6,248 nucleotides of DNA from DATJLQ01 sp035509415. GTDB taxonomy: Bacteria; Pseudomonadota; Alphaproteobacteria; JACZXZ01. Positions 4,945 to 6,248 of this stretch are shown here, in pieces. The stretch's first letter is position 1; every line of letters starts with the position of its first letter. Both the position numbers and the translations under genes were made by a program. Location of the stretch: assembly GCA_035509415.1 (NCBI GenBank), contig DATJLQ010000076.1, positions 1 through 6,248 on the forward strand, written 5' to 3'. Under the pieces are notes generated by a model. It was not told where the DNA came from. It worked only from the letters and a program-made list of their open reading frames with translations, and searched no databases.

Positions 4945-5463
4945 TCAGAACTTGCGCGGCGGAAGCTTCGGGTCGAGGACGCGCCGCGCGCCTTCGACGC
5001 CCACCACGGGAAGCTTCGTCGCGTCGATCAGCCCGACCTGCGCCAACACCGTCGCCTGGTCCCAATAGATATGCTCGTAATCCACCTTGTCGCCCTTGAA
5101 GCCGACCACGACGACGAACGCGACCTCCACGGGCCTGTTCGTGGGCGCGATCCCGGGCAAGAGCCAATCGATCGCCTTGGTGTGGGTGAAGGCGATCACG
5201 AGCTCCTCCACCAGCCGGTCCTCGCCCACGGTACGCGAGACCGAGGTCATCTTGACGTCGGGCGGGAAGAACTGGCCGATCAGCCGATCGCGGTAGAACG
5301 CGCGCACGCCCGCGCGGCCGAAGCCGCCCACATTGGTGGGCACGTTGTGGAGATGGGGCTCGTCGCTCATGGTCGCGAGCGTGGTGTCGAGGTCGCTCGC
5401 GAGCTCGGCGCCCACGTGCTGCTCGAACAACGCGACCATTCGCTGCTGATGGTCCGTTAGCAT
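4945..5463 (-). CDS. NTF2/SnoaL-like protein, cytoplasmic
   Basis: A 172-residue protein with no signal peptide and the features of the NTF2-like superfamily (SnoaL-like): an N-terminal helix (HQQRMVALFEQHVGAELASDLDTTLATM, about 5-32), a short conserved loop HLHNVPTNVGGFGRAGVRAFYRDRL (38-61), then the curved sheet formed by VSRTVGEDRLVEELVIAF (75-92), VEVAFVVVVGFKGDKV (112-127) and YEHIYWDQATVLAQVGLID (129-147). The fold makes a cone-shaped pocket used by cyclases, isomerases, hydrolases and non-catalytic binders; I cannot tell which this is. The conserved HIYWDQ block is usual for ester-cyclase/SnoaL-type relatives. Start at 5463 with GGAG 6 bases upstream; another ATG at 5468 opens only a three-codon frame. 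It follows the exported NTF2-like gene after 29 bases and is probably co-transcribed with it. Its stop is 7 bases from the convergent DUF502 stop. Confidence 0.8.
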   Translation of the reverse strand: MLTDHQQRMVALFEQHVGAELASDLDTTLATMSDEPHLHNVPTNVGGFGRAGVRAFYRDRLIGQFFPPDVKMTSVSRTVGEDRLVEELVIAFTHTKAIDWLLPGIAPTNRPVEVAFVVVVGFKGDKVDYEHIYWDQATVLAQVGLIDATKLPVVGVEGARRVLDPKLPPRKF

Positions 5464-5492
5464 GACATGCTCCTTCCGGCGCGGCGGGCGCG

Positions 5493-6002
5493 CTATTTCG
5501 CGAGATAGGGCAGGGTGTCGGTGTGGTGGCCGACCATCTTCCACACGCCGTGCTCCTTGCGGAAGATGTTGGTCGCGCGCAGCCTGAGGCGCTCCACCTG
5601 GCCCTTGGCGTTGGTGTTCTCGCCCTTCTCGTAGTCGCTCACGACCGCCACGTCCTTGCCCACGATCGGGCTGATCTCCTCGGGAGTCACGATGCCGCCG
5701 AGCTTCATCGCGGCCTGGCCCTGCCAGTCCTTGAGCACGGCGTCCCAGCCATGCTCGAAATTCCCGGTCGGCCCCATGTAGGTCACGTCGTTGGCGTGGG
5801 ACCAGACCGCGATCATGGGCTCGACATTGCCTTGGAACATCTCGTTGAGGGCCTTGTAGAAGCCCTCGTTCGCCTTGAGGACGGCGCTGCGCTCGTTGGC
5901 GCGGGCGGGCGCCGCGGCGCCGATCGAGACGGCGCCCAGAAGAGCCAGCGCCAGCAGTGCCGCGCGCGCGGATATCGAGGCGAAATGCCATGTGCGGACC
6001 AT
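5493..6002 (-). CDS. Exported NTF2/SnoaL_3-like protein
   Basis: A 169-residue protein with a Sec signal peptide (residues 1-35: basic MVRTWHF start, hydrophobic core about 13-30, APARA cleavage before N36). The mature part of about 134 residues is an NTF2-like domain of the SnoaL_3/DUF4440 type: a helix with KANEGFYKALNEMFQGNVEPMIAVW (43-67), then DVTYMGPTGNFEHGWDAVLKDW (72-93), the strand DVAVVSDYEKGE (117-128) and the closing strands RLRATNIFRKEHGVWKMVGHH (140-160). It probably works in the periplasm, as a ligand-binding or small enzymatic module of unknown substrate. The ATG at 6002 has a near-perfect AAGGAGG about 4 bases upstream, so the start is secure. It is the first gene of a leftward pair, with a candidate promoter about 60-85 bases upstream. 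Confidence 0.85.
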   Translation of the reverse strand: MVRTWHFASISARAALLALALLGAVSIGAAAPARANERSAVLKANEGFYKALNEMFQGNVEPMIAVWSHANDVTYMGPTGNFEHGWDAVLKDWQGQAAMKLGGIVTPEEISPIVGKDVAVVSDYEKGENTNAKGQVERLRLRATNIFRKEHGVWKMVGHHTDTLPYLAK

Positions 6003-6058
6003 CGTTCCTCCTTGTCATCGCTCGACCGAATCGACCCGCCGGACGCGGCGGCGGCGCG

Positions 6059-6088
6059 ATGATAGATCGAAGCGGCTAGGCAATGCAA
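6059..6088 (-). promoter_or_regulatory. Candidate sigma-70-type promoter for the NTF2-like operon
   Basis: On the minus strand TTGCAT (6088-6083) and TATCAT (6064-6059) are spaced by 18 bases. The -10 matches TATAAT in 5 of 6 positions; the -35 keeps the TTG core important in alphaproteobacteria. Transcription would begin near 6052, giving a leader of about 50 bases before the ATG at 6002. This is the least GC-rich part of the upstream region. No operator-like repeat overlaps it. Confidence 0.38.
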
Positions 6089-6142
6089 AGTGCCATGCGC
6101 GGCCCATGAGTAGTGCCTCAGTTTGAAATCCTGGCATGGGTC

Positions 6143-6194
6143 ATGGCCGGACTTGGTCCGGCCATCCACGCCTTAGCGCTGGAAAGACGTGGAT
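6143..6194. repeat. REP-like double palindrome (CCGGCCATCCACG family)
   Basis: A perfect 10-bp stem with a 3-base loop, ATGGCCGGAC-TTG-GTCCGGCCAT (6143-6165), is followed directly by a second imperfect stem, ATCCACGCCTT (6164-6174) with AAGACGTGGAT (6184-6194), one mismatch. The two stems share bases 6164-6165. I remember closely similar units (GGCCGGGACAAGCCCGGCC next to CCACGTCTT…AAGACGTGG) as abundant intergenic repeats of Bradyrhizobium-like genomes. The usual third stem seems degraded here (CCGGGACGTGAAGCTTGGCC, 6197-6216). Confidence 0.7.
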
Positions 6195-6212
6195 CACCGG
6201 GACGTGAAGCTT

Positions 6213-6247
6213 GGCCTCGGGCCGGCCGACGGCCGGTCCCGGGGGCC
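6213..6247. other. Strong GC hairpin at the right edge
   Basis: Around A6229 the arms GGGCCGGCCG (6219-6228) and CGGCCGGTCC (6230-6239) pair almost completely with one G·T, and outer GGCC blocks (6213-6216 and 6244-6247) can extend the structure. No T run is visible because the window ends at 6248, so I cannot say whether this is an intrinsic terminator of a gene outside the window or part of the repeat cluster that starts at 6143. Confidence 0.4.
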
Positions 6248-6248
6248 C

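Noticed and set aside
4945..6018. A continuous minus-strand frame from 6018 through both NTF2-like genes
   Set aside because: The upstream half reads the exported NTF2-like gene in the wrong frame; only the part from 5463 has family similarity.
1..6248. CRISPR array, toxin-antitoxin, phage or transposase genes
   Set aside because: No regularly spaced direct repeats with unique spacers, and none of the real genes belongs to such families.

Overview
The window is very GC-rich (most third codon positions are G or C) and densely packed. Intergenic DNA carries palindromic repeats of the kind I remember from Hyphomicrobiales (Rhizobiales) such as Bradyrhizobium and its relatives: a CCTCATCCTGAGG…AGGATGAGG element on the left and a GGCCGGAC-TTG-GTCCGGCC / CCACG…CGTGG element on the right. 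Protein flavour fits as well (DUF502 membrane protein, FAc-DEX-like dehalogenase, exported NTF2-like protein). The best guess is an alphaproteobacterium of that order. The genus cannot be named from sequence alone.

Layout, left to right. Bases 1-249 hold no gene. They contain two head-to-head palindromic repeats and a 17-bp tandem repeat that runs into the ribosome binding site of the first gene. Bases 250-1196 (+) are a two-gene unit: a 2-oxoglutarate/Fe(II) oxygenase and, overlapping it by 4 bp, a stand-alone PqqD-like (RRE-fold) protein. Bases 1203-2788 (-) are another coupled pair: a type III polyketide synthase followed, with an ATGA overlap, by an ICMT-family membrane methyltransferase. 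This resembles the bpsA-bpsB and srsA-srsB pairs that make and O-methylate alkylpyrones or alkylresorcinols. Bases 2789-2980 are a divergent promoter region with a perfect 9-bp inverted repeat. Bases 2981-4937 (+) carry a small exported two-cysteine protein, a fluoroacetate/haloacetate dehalogenase with all known active-site residues, and a DUF502 membrane protein. Bases 4945-6002 (-) are a two-gene unit of NTF2/SnoaL-like proteins, the promoter-proximal one exported and the second cytoplasmic. Bases 6019-6248 hold a plausible promoter for that unit, a REP-like palindrome and a strong GC hairpin cut by the window edge.

The genes form four transcription units in +, -, +, - order. The two convergent junctions (after 1196 and after 4937) leave only 6-7 bases between stop codons. 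No single pathway links all units. The most interesting unit is the oxygenase/PqqD-like pair: translational coupling of a hydroxylase to a peptide-binding RRE domain suggests a small peptide-modification (RiPP-like) system whose precursor is not visible here. The PKS/methyltransferase pair is the clearest metabolic module and the dehalogenase the most precisely assignable single enzyme.
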